Shown: positions 18,110 to 28,130 of the stretch, in pieces | Numbering within the stretch: position 1 is the first letter of the stretch | How the letters are laid out: each line of letters opens with the position of its first letter | Source of the DNA: JANPBY01 sp963805505 | GTDB taxonomy: Bacteria > Actinomycetota > Actinomycetes > DATJPE01 | Assembly (NCBI GenBank): GCA_963805505.1 | Contig: CAWDUP010000001.1 | Span: 186,001-250,000 of the forward strand | Length of the DNA stretch: 64,000 nucleotides | Reading direction: 5' to 3' | Position numbers and translations under genes: made by a program | The notes under the pieces: generated by a model | What the model was told of the DNA's origin: nothing | Databases searched by the model: none | What the model saw: the letters and a program-made list of their open reading frames with translations, nothing else

Positions 18110-20220
18110 CTCCCGACGGGCAGCAGGTGACCGTCCCTGCTCAGCTCGCGCGGCGCCACGCCGAGCTCAGCCGAGACCTCGATGACCACCAGTACCGCTA
18201 CTACATCCTCGATTCGCCGACCATCAGCGATGGCGCTTATGACGCCATGCTCCAGGAGCTGACCGCTCTGGAGGAGGCCCATCCCTCGCTTCGCACTCCC
18301 GCGTCGCCGACCCAGCGGGTCGGAGGAACCTATTCGACCCTGTTCACTTCGGTCAGCCATCTCGAACGGATGCTCAGCCTCGACAACGTGTTCAGCACGG
18401 ACGAGCTCGAGGCGTGGACGGCACGGGTGACCAGGGACGCCCACACCTCGGTCGACTGGTTGTGCGAGCTGAAGATCGATGGGCTGGCGGTCACCCTGGT
18501 CTACGAAGAGGGTCGGCTGATCCGGGCGGCCACGCGCGGCGACGGTCGTACGGGCGAGGACGTCACACCCAACGTGCGGACCATCAAGGGCGTGCCCGAG
18601 CGACTGTCTACCAGTGGCACGTCGTCGATCCCGAAAGTCGTCGAGGTCCGCGGCGAGGTGTTCTTTCCCACCGAGAGCTTCGCCGACCTCAACGCGGGCC
18701 TGGTCGAGGCCGGCAAGTCCCCGTTCGCCAATCCGCGAAACGCGGCGGCGGGCTCGCTGCGACAGAAGGATCCACGAGTCACTGCGGCTCGTCCGTTGCG
18801 CATGATCGTGCACGGGGTCGGCCACCGCGAGGGCTTCCCGATCGATCGGCAATCGGAGGCCTACGTCGCTCTCGCCGAGTGGGGCCTGCCCGTGTCGCAG
18901 CGCTATGCGGTCGTGGCTGACGCCTCCGAGATCCGTGCCTACGTCGACAACTACGCCGAGCACCGCCACGACGTCGAGCACGAGATCGACGGGGTGGTGG
19001 TGAAGGTCGATCAGATCGCCGTGCAACGTCGCCTCGGGTCCACCTCACGGGCGCCCCGGTGGGCGGTGGCCTTCAAATATCCGCCGGAGGAGGTCACGAC
19101 CAAGTTGCTCGACATTCGAGTCAACGTCGGGCGCACCGGGCGCGTCACGCCCTTCGCCTTCATGGAACCCGTTCTCGTGGCGGGTTCGACCGTGAGCCTG
19201 GCCACCTTGCACAACGCGGCGGAGGTCGCGCGCAAGGGAGTGCTGATCGGTGACACGGTCGTGCTCCGCAAGGCCGGTGACGTGATCCCGGAAGTGCTCG
19301 GTCCGGTCGTCGATCTGCGCGACGGGACCGAGCGCGTCTTCACGATGCCCACCAGGTGCCCCGAATGCGACACCCCGCTGGCTCCTGCTCGGGAAGGGGA
19401 CGTCGACATTCGCTGCCCCAACCAGCGATCGTGCCCGGCGCAGCTTCGTGAGCGGTTGTTCCACGTCGCCGGACGCGGGGCGTTCGACATCGAGGTGCTG
19501 GGCTACGAGGCGGCCGTCGCCCTGCTCGAGTGCGGTCTGGTGCGCGACGAGGGCGACGTCTTCCACCTCGACGCCGACCTGCTTGTCACCTGTCCCTTCT
19601 TCACCCGCAAGGACGGAGCGCTGTCGGCCAACGCGATAAAACTCCTCGACAACCTCGAGCGTGCCAAGGCCCAGCCGTTGTGGCGGGTGCTCGTCGCCTT
19701 GTCCATCCGGCATGTCGGCCCGACTGCGGCGCAGGCCCTGGCGCGGGAATTTCGAAGCATCGACCGCATCGCCGAGGCGAGCGGCGAGGAGCTCGCCGCG
19801 GCCGATGGGGTCGGCCCGACGATCGCCGAGGCAGTCCGGGAGTGGTTCGCCGAACCCTGGCATCAGGCCGTTGTCGAACGCTGGCGCGCAGCCGGGGTGC
19901 GCCTGGAGGAAACCGTCGATGACGATCAGCCCCGACCTCTGACCGGCCTCACCTTCGTGGTTACCGGCACCCTGGCACGATACGGCCGGGACGAGATCAC
20001 CGAGCGCTTGCAAGCACTCGGCGGCAAGGTGACCGGTTCGGTCTCGAAGAAGACCGACTTCCTCATCGTTGGCGACAACCCGGGCAGCAAGTACGACAAG
20101 GCGCTGTCGGTAGGTGTGGCGGTGCTCGACGACGACGGCTTGGATCTGCTGCTCAGCGACGGCGTCGAGGCCGCCAGAACGGCCGCAGCGAAAAAAGGGG
20201 TCACTGGGCCGAACGGGTGA
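18106..20220 (+). CDS. ligA: NAD-dependent DNA ligase
   Basis: The 704-residue length is right for LigA. Order of parts: domain Ia with Tyr and Asp pairs that bind NAD mononucleotide (YRYYILDSPTISDGAYD), the adenylated lysine K123 in CELKIDGLAV, OB fold, a Cys4 zinc finger (CPECDTPL and later CPNQRSCPAQ), helix-hairpin-helix repeats (GVGPTIAEAV) and a C-terminal BRCT domain (GLTFVVTGTLARYGRDE). It seals nicks in replication and repair. The start GTG overlaps the previous stop. Equivalent to Rv3014c. Confidence 0.97.
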   Translation: MTPDGQQVTVPAQLARRHAELSRDLDDHQYRYYILDSPTISDGAYDAMLQELTALEEAHPSLRTPASPTQRVGGTYSTLFTSVSHLERMLSLDNVFSTDELEAWTARVTRDAHTSVDWLCELKIDGLAVTLVYEEGRLIRAATRGDGRTGEDVTPNVRTIKGVPERLSTSGTSSIPKVVEVRGEVFFPTESFADLNAGLVEAGKSPFANPRNAAAGSLRQKDPRVTAARPLRMIVHGVGHREGFPIDRQSEAYVALAEWGLPVSQRYAVVADASEIRAYVDNYAEHRHDVEHEIDGVVVKVDQIAVQRRLGSTSRAPRWAVAFKYPPEEVTTKLLDIRVNVGRTGRVTPFAFMEPVLVAGSTVSLATLHNAAEVARKGVLIGDTVVLRKAGDVIPEVLGPVVDLRDGTERVFTMPTRCPECDTPLAPAREGDVDIRCPNQRSCPAQLRERLFHVAGRGAFDIEVLGYEAAVALLECGLVRDEGDVFHLDADLLVTCPFFTRKDGALSANAIKLLDNLERAKAQPLWRVLVALSIRHVGPTAAQALAREFRSIDRIAEASGEELAAADGVGPTIAEAVREWFAEPWHQAVVERWRAAGVRLEETVDDDQPRPLTGLTFVVTGTLARYGRDEITERLQALGGKVTGSVSKKTDFLIVGDNPGSKYDKALSVGVAVLDDDGLDLLLSDGVEAARTAAAKKGVTGPNG

Positions 20221-20270
20221 AGGGGTCTCGCCCGATGGTGTCATTCTCTGTCATCGTCTGACGACGTACC

Positions 20271-22436
20271 GTGATCGCATCACTCACTGAAGGTGAGGGT
20301 GCAACTGCGTTGCGTCATAGGCAGGGGGTGGCTGTGGAGGGGACGAGCGCACGAACCGGTGACATCGTCGCGCCGGGCGCCGAGTCCAGCGCGCCCGCAC
20401 GTCCGTTCTCCTGGACCCCCTTTGCGCTCTCCTTGTGGGCCACGCTAGCCGTCGGACTCCCGCTAGCAGCGTGGTGCGTCGTCCAGCTCGATCTCTCCGC
20501 TCTACCCCCTGCGCAGTTGTGGTCGCTCGGGCTGCTCGGCGCATTGGTGATCATCGGTGAGACTCGGCCGCTGATCGCCTCGAAGACCTACGGCAACGCC
20601 GGGGTGACGCCTTCGACCGGATTCACCTTTGCGATCCTGATGACGTGGGGCATCGTGCCCGCAGTCGTGTTCCACTGCAGTGCATCGGTTCTGGCCGACC
20701 TGATCGATCGCAAGACCTGGTGGAAGGCCCTGTTCAACGTCGGGCAGTACGCCGTGTCCCTCGGTGCAGCGTGGCTCACCCTGCTGGCGTTCGGGTGGAG
20801 CGCCTCGTTGGCGGAATGGCACCTGGTCACGCCGTCCGACCTCGGCCCGATGATCGTGGCCTGGGTCGTGTATTTCATGGTCAACAACGGCCTGGTCTCC
20901 TTCGTGGTCGGACTGGCCAACGATGAGTCCTTCTGGGGAGTCTTCTACGAGGAGTTCGGCTACCAGGTCTTCACCAACGTTGCCGTGCTGACGTTCTCCG
21001 GGATCGTGGCGCTGGTCATCGGCGCCGGACCGCTGTGGCTGCCGCTCGTGCTGCCGCCGATGATCGCCATCTACGCCACGGCGGGCATGGCGCTGGATCG
21101 GGAGCACCAGGCCAACCATGACGCGTTGACGGGCCTGCCCAACCGAAAGCTCCTGGTCGAGCAGCTGGAGGCCGCGCTGGCCCAGCGCAAGGACGGCGAA
21201 TCTGTGGCGCTGTTCGTTCTCGACCTCGACCGTTTCAAGGAGGTCAACGACACGCTGGGCCATCGCACCGGCGATCGGTTGCTGCGGATCGTGGCAGAAC
21301 GGCTGTGCGAAGCCGTCCGTCCCGAGGACACCGTGGCCCGGCTCGGGGGCGACGAGTTCGCCGTTCTCCTGTCCGAGTTCAAGCACGAGGAGACGGCGAT
21401 CGAGGTCGCCCAACGCATCGGTGTGGCGCTCGCCGAGCCCTTCCAGCTGGAAGGCATGCTTCTGGAGCTGGAGGCCAGCGTGGGCGTCTCCGTCGCGCCG
21501 ATCCACGGCACCGACGTAGAACAGCTGCTGCGCTGCGCGGACGTTGCCATGTATGTCGCCAAGGACGAGCGCACGGCCGTCGAGCTCTACGCGCCGTCAC
21601 GGGATCGGCACTCGCCCAACCGACTGAGCCTGCTGGGGGCCCTGCGCAAGGCCATCGAGGACGGGGAGCTCGAGCTTCATTACCAGCCCAAGGTGGCACT
21701 CAGCACCGGGGCGGTCACGGGCGTCGAGGCTTTGGTCCGCTGGCGGCACCCGCAACGAGGGCTCGTGCTCCCGGATGAGTTCGTCCCGCTGGCCGAGCAC
21801 TCGGGGCTGATGCATCTGCTCACGGCCTTCGTCGTCGACACCGCCCTTGCCCAGGCAGCCCGGTGGTGGTCGGTGGGGCTGCAGGTTCCGGTCGCCATCA
21901 ACGTCTCCGCGCGTGACCTGCACGGCACGGCGCTGGCGCAGACCGTGGCCACGGGCCTGGAGCGGCACAACCTGCCCGCGACCGCGCTGCGGCTGGAGCT
22001 CACCGAGCGCGTGCTGATGGCGGAGCCAGCACGGGTGGCAGGGACTCTCGCGGCCCTCCAGCGGATCGGTGTGCAGCTGTCCCTGGACGACTTCGGGACG
22101 GGGTACTCGTCGTTGGTGCTGCTTCAGCAGATGCCCGTGGCTGAGATCAAGGTGGATCGATCGTTCGTCAGCAGGCTCACCGCCGACGGCGAGGCCGCCA
22201 TCGTTCGGTCGATCATCGATCTGGCCCACGCGCTCGGCATCGAAGCCGTCGCGGAAGGCGTGGAGACCGCGGAGTCGTGGAACCGCCTCGAGCAGCTGGG
22301 CTGTGACAGTGCGCAGGGCTGGTACGTCTCGCGACCGATGGCCTCGGACATCGCCACGGACTGGTTGCTGCGTCACCCCAGCCGACGCACCGCCTTGCGG
22401 GTCCTGCGCGGCGATGTCACCTCAGCCGGTGCCTGA
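20271..22436 (+). CDS. Membrane GGDEF-EAL protein, paralog 1
   Basis: The 721-residue protein has an N-terminal region of several membrane helices (about residues 48-280), then GGDEF (motif intact, GGDEF near residue 358) and EAL (GVEALVRW, near 485, with DDFGTGYSS and the KVDRSFV segment). Both diguanylate cyclase and phosphodiesterase sites look complete, so it could make or degrade cyclic di-GMP. The membrane part is probably a sensor. The start is uncertain: GTG at 20271 keeps a 45-residue tail before the first helix. A close paralog follows directly, a tandem duplication after ligA. Confidence 0.9.
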   Translation: MIASLTEGEGATALRHRQGVAVEGTSARTGDIVAPGAESSAPARPFSWTPFALSLWATLAVGLPLAAWCVVQLDLSALPPAQLWSLGLLGALVIIGETRPLIASKTYGNAGVTPSTGFTFAILMTWGIVPAVVFHCSASVLADLIDRKTWWKALFNVGQYAVSLGAAWLTLLAFGWSASLAEWHLVTPSDLGPMIVAWVVYFMVNNGLVSFVVGLANDESFWGVFYEEFGYQVFTNVAVLTFSGIVALVIGAGPLWLPLVLPPMIAIYATAGMALDREHQANHDALTGLPNRKLLVEQLEAALAQRKDGESVALFVLDLDRFKEVNDTLGHRTGDRLLRIVAERLCEAVRPEDTVARLGGDEFAVLLSEFKHEETAIEVAQRIGVALAEPFQLEGMLLELEASVGVSVAPIHGTDVEQLLRCADVAMYVAKDERTAVELYAPSRDRHSPNRLSLLGALRKAIEDGELELHYQPKVALSTGAVTGVEALVRWRHPQRGLVLPDEFVPLAEHSGLMHLLTAFVVDTALAQAARWWSVGLQVPVAINVSARDLHGTALAQTVATGLERHNLPATALRLELTERVLMAEPARVAGTLAALQRIGVQLSLDDFGTGYSSLVLLQQMPVAEIKVDRSFVSRLTADGEAAIVRSIIDLAHALGIEAVAEGVETAESWNRLEQLGCDSAQGWYVSRPMASDIATDWLLRHPSRRTALRVLRGDVTSAGA

Positions 22437-22608
22437 AGCCGCTCCGCGGCGCGCCGACGGTCCTAGCTGTTCGCTCAAGGTGCGAGCAGGGATGGTCGAC
22501 GTAAACGGGGGTGGCGGGAGTACTCCCGCGTAGTCCCACGACGCGTGAGCAGCTGCTTCGGCAGTCGTTCGCGCGGCTTGGGAGTCGACCGACGTGGGAG
22601 GGGAGCGC

Positions 22609-24687
22609 ATGGGGGGCGTGGCGCACCGTCCTTCGCTGGCCCGGTGGTCGCTGTTCGCGGTGACCTGGCACTTCTCGGTGTGGGTCGGCTGGTCCCTGGT
22701 CCTGGTTGCGGCCTTCGCGGTGCAGCCGATCATGGGGGAGATGCCGTACGGCTTCTGGGTCATCGCGGCACTCGTGCTGCTGGGCGAGCTCACTCCCGTG
22801 ATGACAGCCGGGCGGTATGACCCGCAAGGAACTGTGACGTCGACCGCCTTTGTTCTCGCCATGCTCTACCTGTGGGGCTTCTGGCCGGCGGTGCTGCTGC
22901 AGGCGGGCGCCTGCGTGATCTCCGAGACGGTGAAACGCAAAGCCGCCTGGAAGCTCTTCTTCAACGTGGGCCAGTATGCGATCTCCCTGTTTGCTGCCTG
23001 GGGGGTCATGTGGCTGTTTGGTGTCCAAGACGGCGTCGGGGCGGGTGGCGTAGAGATCGCCCTGCACGCGACCGATCTGCTCTGGATCACGCTTTCCTGG
23101 GTGGCCTGGTTCGTCGTCAACAACACCCTGGTCGCGGGTGTCAGTGGCGACGAGGGAGCGACCTTCAGGGACGCTTGGACCGAGGACCTCGGCCACTATG
23201 TCGTCACTCACGCGGCCGTCATGGCTCTTTCACCGCTCGTCGTGCTCGCCGCCCAGGCGTCGTCCTGGTTCATCCCGCTGCTACTGATCCCGCTGTACGC
23301 CGTGCGCAAGATGGGCCAGATCTCGCTGGCCGAGGAGCACCAGGCGACCCACGACTCGTTGACAGGTCTGCCGAACCGGAAGTTCTTGCTGCAGACCATG
23401 GAGGACGCCCTGTCGCGCTGCGAGCGCGGCTGCGAGCCCTTCGCCTTGTTCATCCTCGACCTCGATCGCTTCAAGGAGGTCAACGACACCCTCGGTCATC
23501 AGACCGGCGATCAACTGCTGCAGCTCGTCGCCAAGCGGATCCGGACGGTCTTGAAGGACACCGACGTGGTGGCGCGGCTCGGCGGCGACGAGTTCGCGAT
23601 CTTCCTCCCACGGATCGAGTCTCAGGACGAAGCCGTCGAAGTGGCCCGGCGAGTACGCAGCGCTCTCGTGGAGTCTTTCCAGCTCGACGACGTCCTGCTC
23701 GAGCTCGAGGCCAGCATCGGGGTCGCCATGCACCCGCTGCACGGCGCCGAGGTGGGCAGCCTCATGCGGCGGGCCGACGTGGCGATGTATCTCGCGAAGG
23801 AGACTCACGCAGACGTCGAGATCTACGACGCGCAGCGCGACCAGCACTCGACGAACCGGCTGGGCCTGCTCGGAGCCTTGCGGCACGCCATCGACAACTG
23901 CGAGCTCGAGCTGCACTACCAGCCAAAGGTCAGCCTGCTGGCGCAGGACCTGGTGGGCGTGGAGGCGCTGCTGCGGTGGAACCACCCGCAACGCGGGCCG
24001 ATCCCGCCCGATGAGTTCATCCCGCTCGCAGAGACATCGGGTCTCATGCACCGGCTCACCAGCTATGTCATCGACCGCGCACTCGCTCAGGCTTCGGAAT
24101 GGCGACGCATGGGACTGGATGTCGCGGTCGCGGTGAACGTCTCCGCCCGAGACCTGCACGGGACCGAGCTCGCGCTGACCGTCTCCGAAGGGCTGGCCCG
24201 TCACCGCGTTCCGGCTTCGCACCTGGTGCTCGAGCTCACCGAACGCACGCTGATGGCCGAGCACAGTCGGGTGATGGACACCCTCGACGCGCTCGAGGCG
24301 CTCGACGTGGCGATCAGCCTCGACGACTTCGGGACCGGCTACTCCTCGATGTTCATGCTGAAGCGCCTTCCCGTCACCGAGATCAAGGTGGACCGTTCCT
24401 TCGTGAGCCGGATGAACGACGGCGAGGAGGACGAGTCGATCGTCCGATCGATCATCGACCTCGCGCACTCCCTCGGGATGGCCGCAGTCGCCGAGGGCGT
24501 CGAGACCTCCGAGGTGTGGGCACGGCTGGAGGCACTGGGGTGCGACAGCGCCCAGGGTTGGTTCGTCTCACGCCCGATGGCACCGGAGGTAGCGACCGCC
24601 TGGCTGGAGCTGCACGCACCGCTGGTCGCGGATCGTCCGCTGCGTCTGTTGACCGGCGGCATCGCGGGCATCCACGAGTCGGCCTGA
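22609..24687 (+). CDS. Membrane GGDEF-EAL protein, paralog 2
   Basis: Same layout as the preceding gene: membrane helices (about residues 12-240), GGDEF (LGGDEFAIFL, near 325) and EAL (GVEALLRWNHP, near 452, plus DDFGTGYSSMF and KVDRSFVSRM). The two proteins align through most of their length, including the membrane segment (LFNVGQYAVSL against FFNVGQYAISL), so they arose by duplication. I chose ATG at 22609 because GGAGGGGAG sits just before it; a GTG five codons upstream overlaps that site. Catalytic motifs are intact in both domains. Confidence 0.9.
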   Translation: MGGVAHRPSLARWSLFAVTWHFSVWVGWSLVLVAAFAVQPIMGEMPYGFWVIAALVLLGELTPVMTAGRYDPQGTVTSTAFVLAMLYLWGFWPAVLLQAGACVISETVKRKAAWKLFFNVGQYAISLFAAWGVMWLFGVQDGVGAGGVEIALHATDLLWITLSWVAWFVVNNTLVAGVSGDEGATFRDAWTEDLGHYVVTHAAVMALSPLVVLAAQASSWFIPLLLIPLYAVRKMGQISLAEEHQATHDSLTGLPNRKFLLQTMEDALSRCERGCEPFALFILDLDRFKEVNDTLGHQTGDQLLQLVAKRIRTVLKDTDVVARLGGDEFAIFLPRIESQDEAVEVARRVRSALVESFQLDDVLLELEASIGVAMHPLHGAEVGSLMRRADVAMYLAKETHADVEIYDAQRDQHSTNRLGLLGALRHAIDNCELELHYQPKVSLLAQDLVGVEALLRWNHPQRGPIPPDEFIPLAETSGLMHRLTSYVIDRALAQASEWRRMGLDVAVAVNVSARDLHGTELALTVSEGLARHRVPASHLVLELTERTLMAEHSRVMDTLDALEALDVAISLDDFGTGYSSMFMLKRLPVTEIKVDRSFVSRMNDGEEDESIVRSIIDLAHSLGMAAVAEGVETSEVWARLEALGCDSAQGWFVSRPMAPEVATAWLELHAPLVADRPLRLLTGGIAGIHESA

Positions 24688-24784
24688 CCCGTAGCTGGGG
24701 CTGGGGCGACGCTCGCCGGCGCCGCGGTGGGGGCCATTAGGATCGTCGCGTCCCCCGAGCCCTCTTCCTGGAGTTCGATTCAGC

Positions 24785-25084
24785 ATGCCGTCACTGACCC
24801 GAAGCGAGGTGGCTCACCTGGCGCGCCTCGCTCGTATCCAGGTGTCCGACGCCGAGCTCGACGAGCTGGCCGGTCAGCTCGACGTGATCCTCACCTCGGT
24901 CGCGCGGGTCGGGGAGGTGGCGGCTGACGACATCCCACCGACGTCGCATGCCGTTCCGCTGACCAACGTCGTTCGCCCGGATGTCGTACGCCCCTCCCTC
25001 ACGGCGGAGCAGGCGTTGTCCGGCGCGCCCGCCACGGAGGAGCAACGCTTCCGAGTTCCCCGCATCCTTGAAGAGGAGGCGTGA
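24785..25084 (+). CDS. gatC: Asp-tRNA(Asn)/Glu-tRNA(Gln) amidotransferase subunit C
   Basis: A 99-residue protein with the GatC hallmark LTRSEVAHLARLARIQVSDAEL and the later VVRPDVVRPSLTAEQAL and RFRVPRILE. GatC braces the GatA-GatB interface in the complex that amidates Glu-tRNA(Gln). It overlaps gatA by four bases and starts the gatCAB operon. Confidence 0.96.
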   Translation: MPSLTRSEVAHLARLARIQVSDAELDELAGQLDVILTSVARVGEVAADDIPPTSHAVPLTNVVRPDVVRPSLTAEQALSGAPATEEQRFRVPRILEEEA

Positions 25085-26589
25085 TGGGCGAGCTCACGCG
25101 GATGACCGCCATCGAGGCCTCGACGGCTCTGGTGGCTGGCGACATCACGTCGGCTGAACTGACCCAGGCTCACCTGGACCGGATCGCCGCCGTGGACGGC
25201 GCCGTGCATGCGTTTCTGCACGTCGACACCGAGGGCGCGCTTGCGGCCGCGAGGCGGGTCGACACGATGCGCGCGGCCGGCGAGCCGCTGTCGACGCTGG
25301 CGGGAGTGCCGTTGGCCCTGAAGGACGTCTTGTGCATGGAGGGTGTTCCGACGACCTGCGGCTCGAGGGTGCTGGAGGGTTGGCGGCCGCCGTACGACGC
25401 CACCGTGACCAGGCGACTCAAGGATGCCGGCATCGTGATCTTGGGCAAGACCAACATGGATGAGTTCGCCATGGGCTCATCGACAGAGCACTCGGCCTAT
25501 GGACCGTCGCACAACCCGTGGGATCTCGACCGTATCCCCGGAGGGTCGGGCGGTGGTTCGGCTGCCGCGATCGCGTCGTTCCAGGCACCGTTGGCGATCG
25601 GCACCGACACGGGCGGCTCAATCCGGCAACCAGCGGCCGTGACTGGCACCGTTGGCGTGAAGCCGACGTACGGAGGCGTCTCGCGCTACGGGCTCGTGGC
25701 CCTGGCATCGTCCCTCGATCAGGCCGGTCCGTGCACCCGCTCGGTCCTCGACGCGGCTCACCTGCACGAGGTGATCGGTGGCCACGACCCGCTCGACTCG
25801 ACCTCGATCGACGCGCCGCTGGCCGACCTCGTTTCTGCCGCGAAGTCGCAGGATGTCCGTGGACTGCGGGTCGGATTGGTCAAACAGCTCGGTGGTGAGG
25901 GCTACCAGGCGGGCGTGCAGCAGCGGTTCGCTGAAGCCGTTGACCTGTTGGTGGGCCTCGGAGCGACCGTCCAGGAGATCGACTGCCCGAGCTTCGACTA
26001 CGCGCTGGCTGCCTACTACCTCATCCTGCCGAGCGAGGCGTCGTCGAACCTGGCGAAGTTCGATGCCATGCGGTACGGACTGCGGGTCGGTGACGACGGC
26101 TCGCACTCCGCGGAGGAGGTGATGGCCCTCACCCGCGAGGCCGGCTTCGGTGACGAGGTGAAGCGGCGGATCATCCTCGGGACTTACGCGTTGAGCTCGG
26201 GCTACTACGACGCCTACTACGGGCAGGCACAGAAAGTACGCACCCTGATCGCTCGGGACTTCGCCGCGGCGTTCGAGAAGGTGGACGTCCTCGTGTCGCC
26301 GACCGCTCCGACGACCGCCTTCCGGATCGGCGACAAGATCGACGATCCGCTGGCGATGTATCTCAACGACATCGCCACCATCCCCGTCAACTTGGCCGGG
26401 AACTGTGCCATGTCCTTGCCTGTGGGACTCGCGCCGGAGGACAACCTCCCGGTGGGATTCCAGGTGATGGCCCCGGCCCTGGCCGACGAGCGGCTCTACC
26501 TGGTCGGGGGAGCGCTTGAAGCGGCTCTGCACGACGCCTGGGGGCATCCGCTGCTCGACGAAGCGCCGGTGTTGGCAGGTGCCCGATGA
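25081..26589 (+). CDS. gatA: Asp/Glu-tRNA amidotransferase subunit A
   Basis: An amidase-signature protein (502 residues) that releases ammonia from glutamine. The Ser-cisSer-Lys triad is visible: Lys in PLALKDVLCMEG, the glycine-serine-rich GGSGGGSAAAIA, and the nucleophile region IGTDTGGSIRQPAA. A GTG directly precedes an ATG (GTGATG), so the exact first codon is one of two. It overlaps gatC and gatB by four bases each. Confidence 0.97.
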   Translation: MMGELTRMTAIEASTALVAGDITSAELTQAHLDRIAAVDGAVHAFLHVDTEGALAAARRVDTMRAAGEPLSTLAGVPLALKDVLCMEGVPTTCGSRVLEGWRPPYDATVTRRLKDAGIVILGKTNMDEFAMGSSTEHSAYGPSHNPWDLDRIPGGSGGGSAAAIASFQAPLAIGTDTGGSIRQPAAVTGTVGVKPTYGGVSRYGLVALASSLDQAGPCTRSVLDAAHLHEVIGGHDPLDSTSIDAPLADLVSAAKSQDVRGLRVGLVKQLGGEGYQAGVQQRFAEAVDLLVGLGATVQEIDCPSFDYALAAYYLILPSEASSNLAKFDAMRYGLRVGDDGSHSAEEVMALTREAGFGDEVKRRIILGTYALSSGYYDAYYGQAQKVRTLIARDFAAAFEKVDVLVSPTAPTTAFRIGDKIDDPLAMYLNDIATIPVNLAGNCAMSLPVGLAPEDNLPVGFQVMAPALADERLYLVGGALEAALHDAWGHPLLDEAPVLAGAR

Positions 26590-28088
26590 CTGACCCGACG
26601 CCGCTCGACTTCGACACCGCCGTGGCGACGTACGACCCTGTGCTTGGTCTCGAGGTACACGTGGAGCTGTCCACGGCAACCAAGATGTTCTGTGGTTGTC
26701 CCACGGAGTTCGGCGCGCCTCCGAACACGCAGACCTGCCCTGTGTGCCTGGGTCTTCCTGGCGCGCTGCCAGTCGTCAACGCGGCGGCCGTCGAGGCGGC
26801 CGTGCGGATCGGGCTCGCGCTGAACTGCACCATCGCCTCTTGGTGTCGGTTCGCGCGGAAGAACTACTTCTACCCGGACATGCCCAAGAACTTCCAGACC
26901 TCGCAATATGACGAGCCGATCGCGTATGACGGCTGGCTCGACGTCGACGTCGAGGGCAGAGCCTTTCGCATCGAGATCGAACGTGCCCACATGGAGGAGG
27001 ACACTGGCAAGTCGCTGCACGTCGGGGGAGCGACCGGACGGATTCACGGAGCCAGTCACTCCCTCGTCGATTACAACCGGGCGGGAATCCCGCTGATCGA
27101 GATCGTGACCAAACCGGTGCCCGACACCGGGGAGCTCGCTCCGCTGGTTGCCAAGGCGTACGTCGCCGCGCTGCGCGATCTGCTGCGCGCCTTGGACGTC
27201 TCCGACGTGCGCATGGAACAGGGTTCGCTTCGCTGCGACGTCAACCTCTCGCTCCGGCCTGGACCAGAGGCACCGTTGGGGACTCGCTCCGAGACGAAGA
27301 ACGTGAACTCATTGCGATCAGTGGAGCGGGCCGTGCGTTTCGAGATCGGCCGGCATGCAGCGATTCTTGCCGACGGCGGGTCGGTGGTGCAGGAGACTCG
27401 TCACTTCCATGAGGACACTGGCGCCACGACCTCCGGCCGCGAGAAGTCCGATGCGGAGGACTACCGGTACTTCCCCGAGCCGGACCTCGTTCCTGTAGCA
27501 CCCGACCCGCAGTGGGTGGAGGAGTTGCGAGCGACGCTTCCGGAGTCACCGCCGCTTCGACGCGCACGCCTGCAGGCCGACTGGGGCTTCACAGATCTGG
27601 AGATGCGTGATGTCGTCAATGCGGGTGCTGATCAGTTGATCGCCGAGACAGTGGCGGCCGGCGCTGCACCACAGGCCGCACGCAAGTGGTGGATGGGCGA
27701 GCTGGCACGCACGTCGAACGAGCGTGGAGTCGCTCTCGACGAGCTGTCCGTGACCCCGGACGATGTGGCGAGGGTGGTCGCGCTGGTCGACGAAGGCACG
27801 CTGACCGACAAGCTCGCCCGCTCCGTGCTGGAAGGTGTGCTCGCGGGTGAGGGCACGCCCGACGACGTTGTGGCCGCCAGGGGGCTTCAGGTCATGTCCG
27901 ATGACGGCGCCTTGGGCGAGGCTGTCGAGGCGGCGATCGCGGGGCAACCCGACGCCGCGCAGAAGGTGCGCGACGGCAAGGTCGCGGCGGTCGGCGCCCT
28001 GGTCGGAGCCGTGATGAAGGCCACCGGTGGTAAGGCCGATGCGGCCCGGGTCCGTGAGCTGCTGCTCGAGCGGCTGACCAGCGCCTGA
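26586..28088 (+). CDS. gatB: Asp/Glu-tRNA amidotransferase subunit B
   Basis: This 500-residue protein contains the GatB signature LGLEVHVELST, cysteines of the zinc site (MFCGCPTEFG, CPVCLGLPGALPV) and DYNRAGIPLIEIVTKPVP, with a YqeY-like tail domain at the C-terminus. It activates Glu-tRNA(Gln) by phosphorylation, and ammonia arrives from GatA. Start ATGA overlaps the gatA stop. In M. tuberculosis pfkA sits between gatA and gatB; here they are adjacent. Confidence 0.97.
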   Translation: MTDPTPLDFDTAVATYDPVLGLEVHVELSTATKMFCGCPTEFGAPPNTQTCPVCLGLPGALPVVNAAAVEAAVRIGLALNCTIASWCRFARKNYFYPDMPKNFQTSQYDEPIAYDGWLDVDVEGRAFRIEIERAHMEEDTGKSLHVGGATGRIHGASHSLVDYNRAGIPLIEIVTKPVPDTGELAPLVAKAYVAALRDLLRALDVSDVRMEQGSLRCDVNLSLRPGPEAPLGTRSETKNVNSLRSVERAVRFEIGRHAAILADGGSVVQETRHFHEDTGATTSGREKSDAEDYRYFPEPDLVPVAPDPQWVEELRATLPESPPLRRARLQADWGFTDLEMRDVVNAGADQLIAETVAAGAAPQAARKWWMGELARTSNERGVALDELSVTPDDVARVVALVDEGTLTDKLARSVLEGVLAGEGTPDDVVAARGLQVMSDDGALGEAVEAAIAGQPDAAQKVRDGKVAAVGALVGAVMKATGGKADAARVRELLLERLTSA

Positions 28089-28130
28089 CGTAGGCCAGCT
28101 CCTGCGGCATCTACGCCGCCCCAGTAGGCG

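Noticed and set aside
18367..19500. Mobile element between ligA and its neighbours
   Set aside because: No transposase, integrase or terminal repeats are present; gene order there is as in related genomes.
28089..28130. Weak hairpin between gatB and the VOC gene
   Set aside because: CTGACG/CGTCAG and GCGGC/GCCGC can pair, but the stem is broken and gives no clear terminator.
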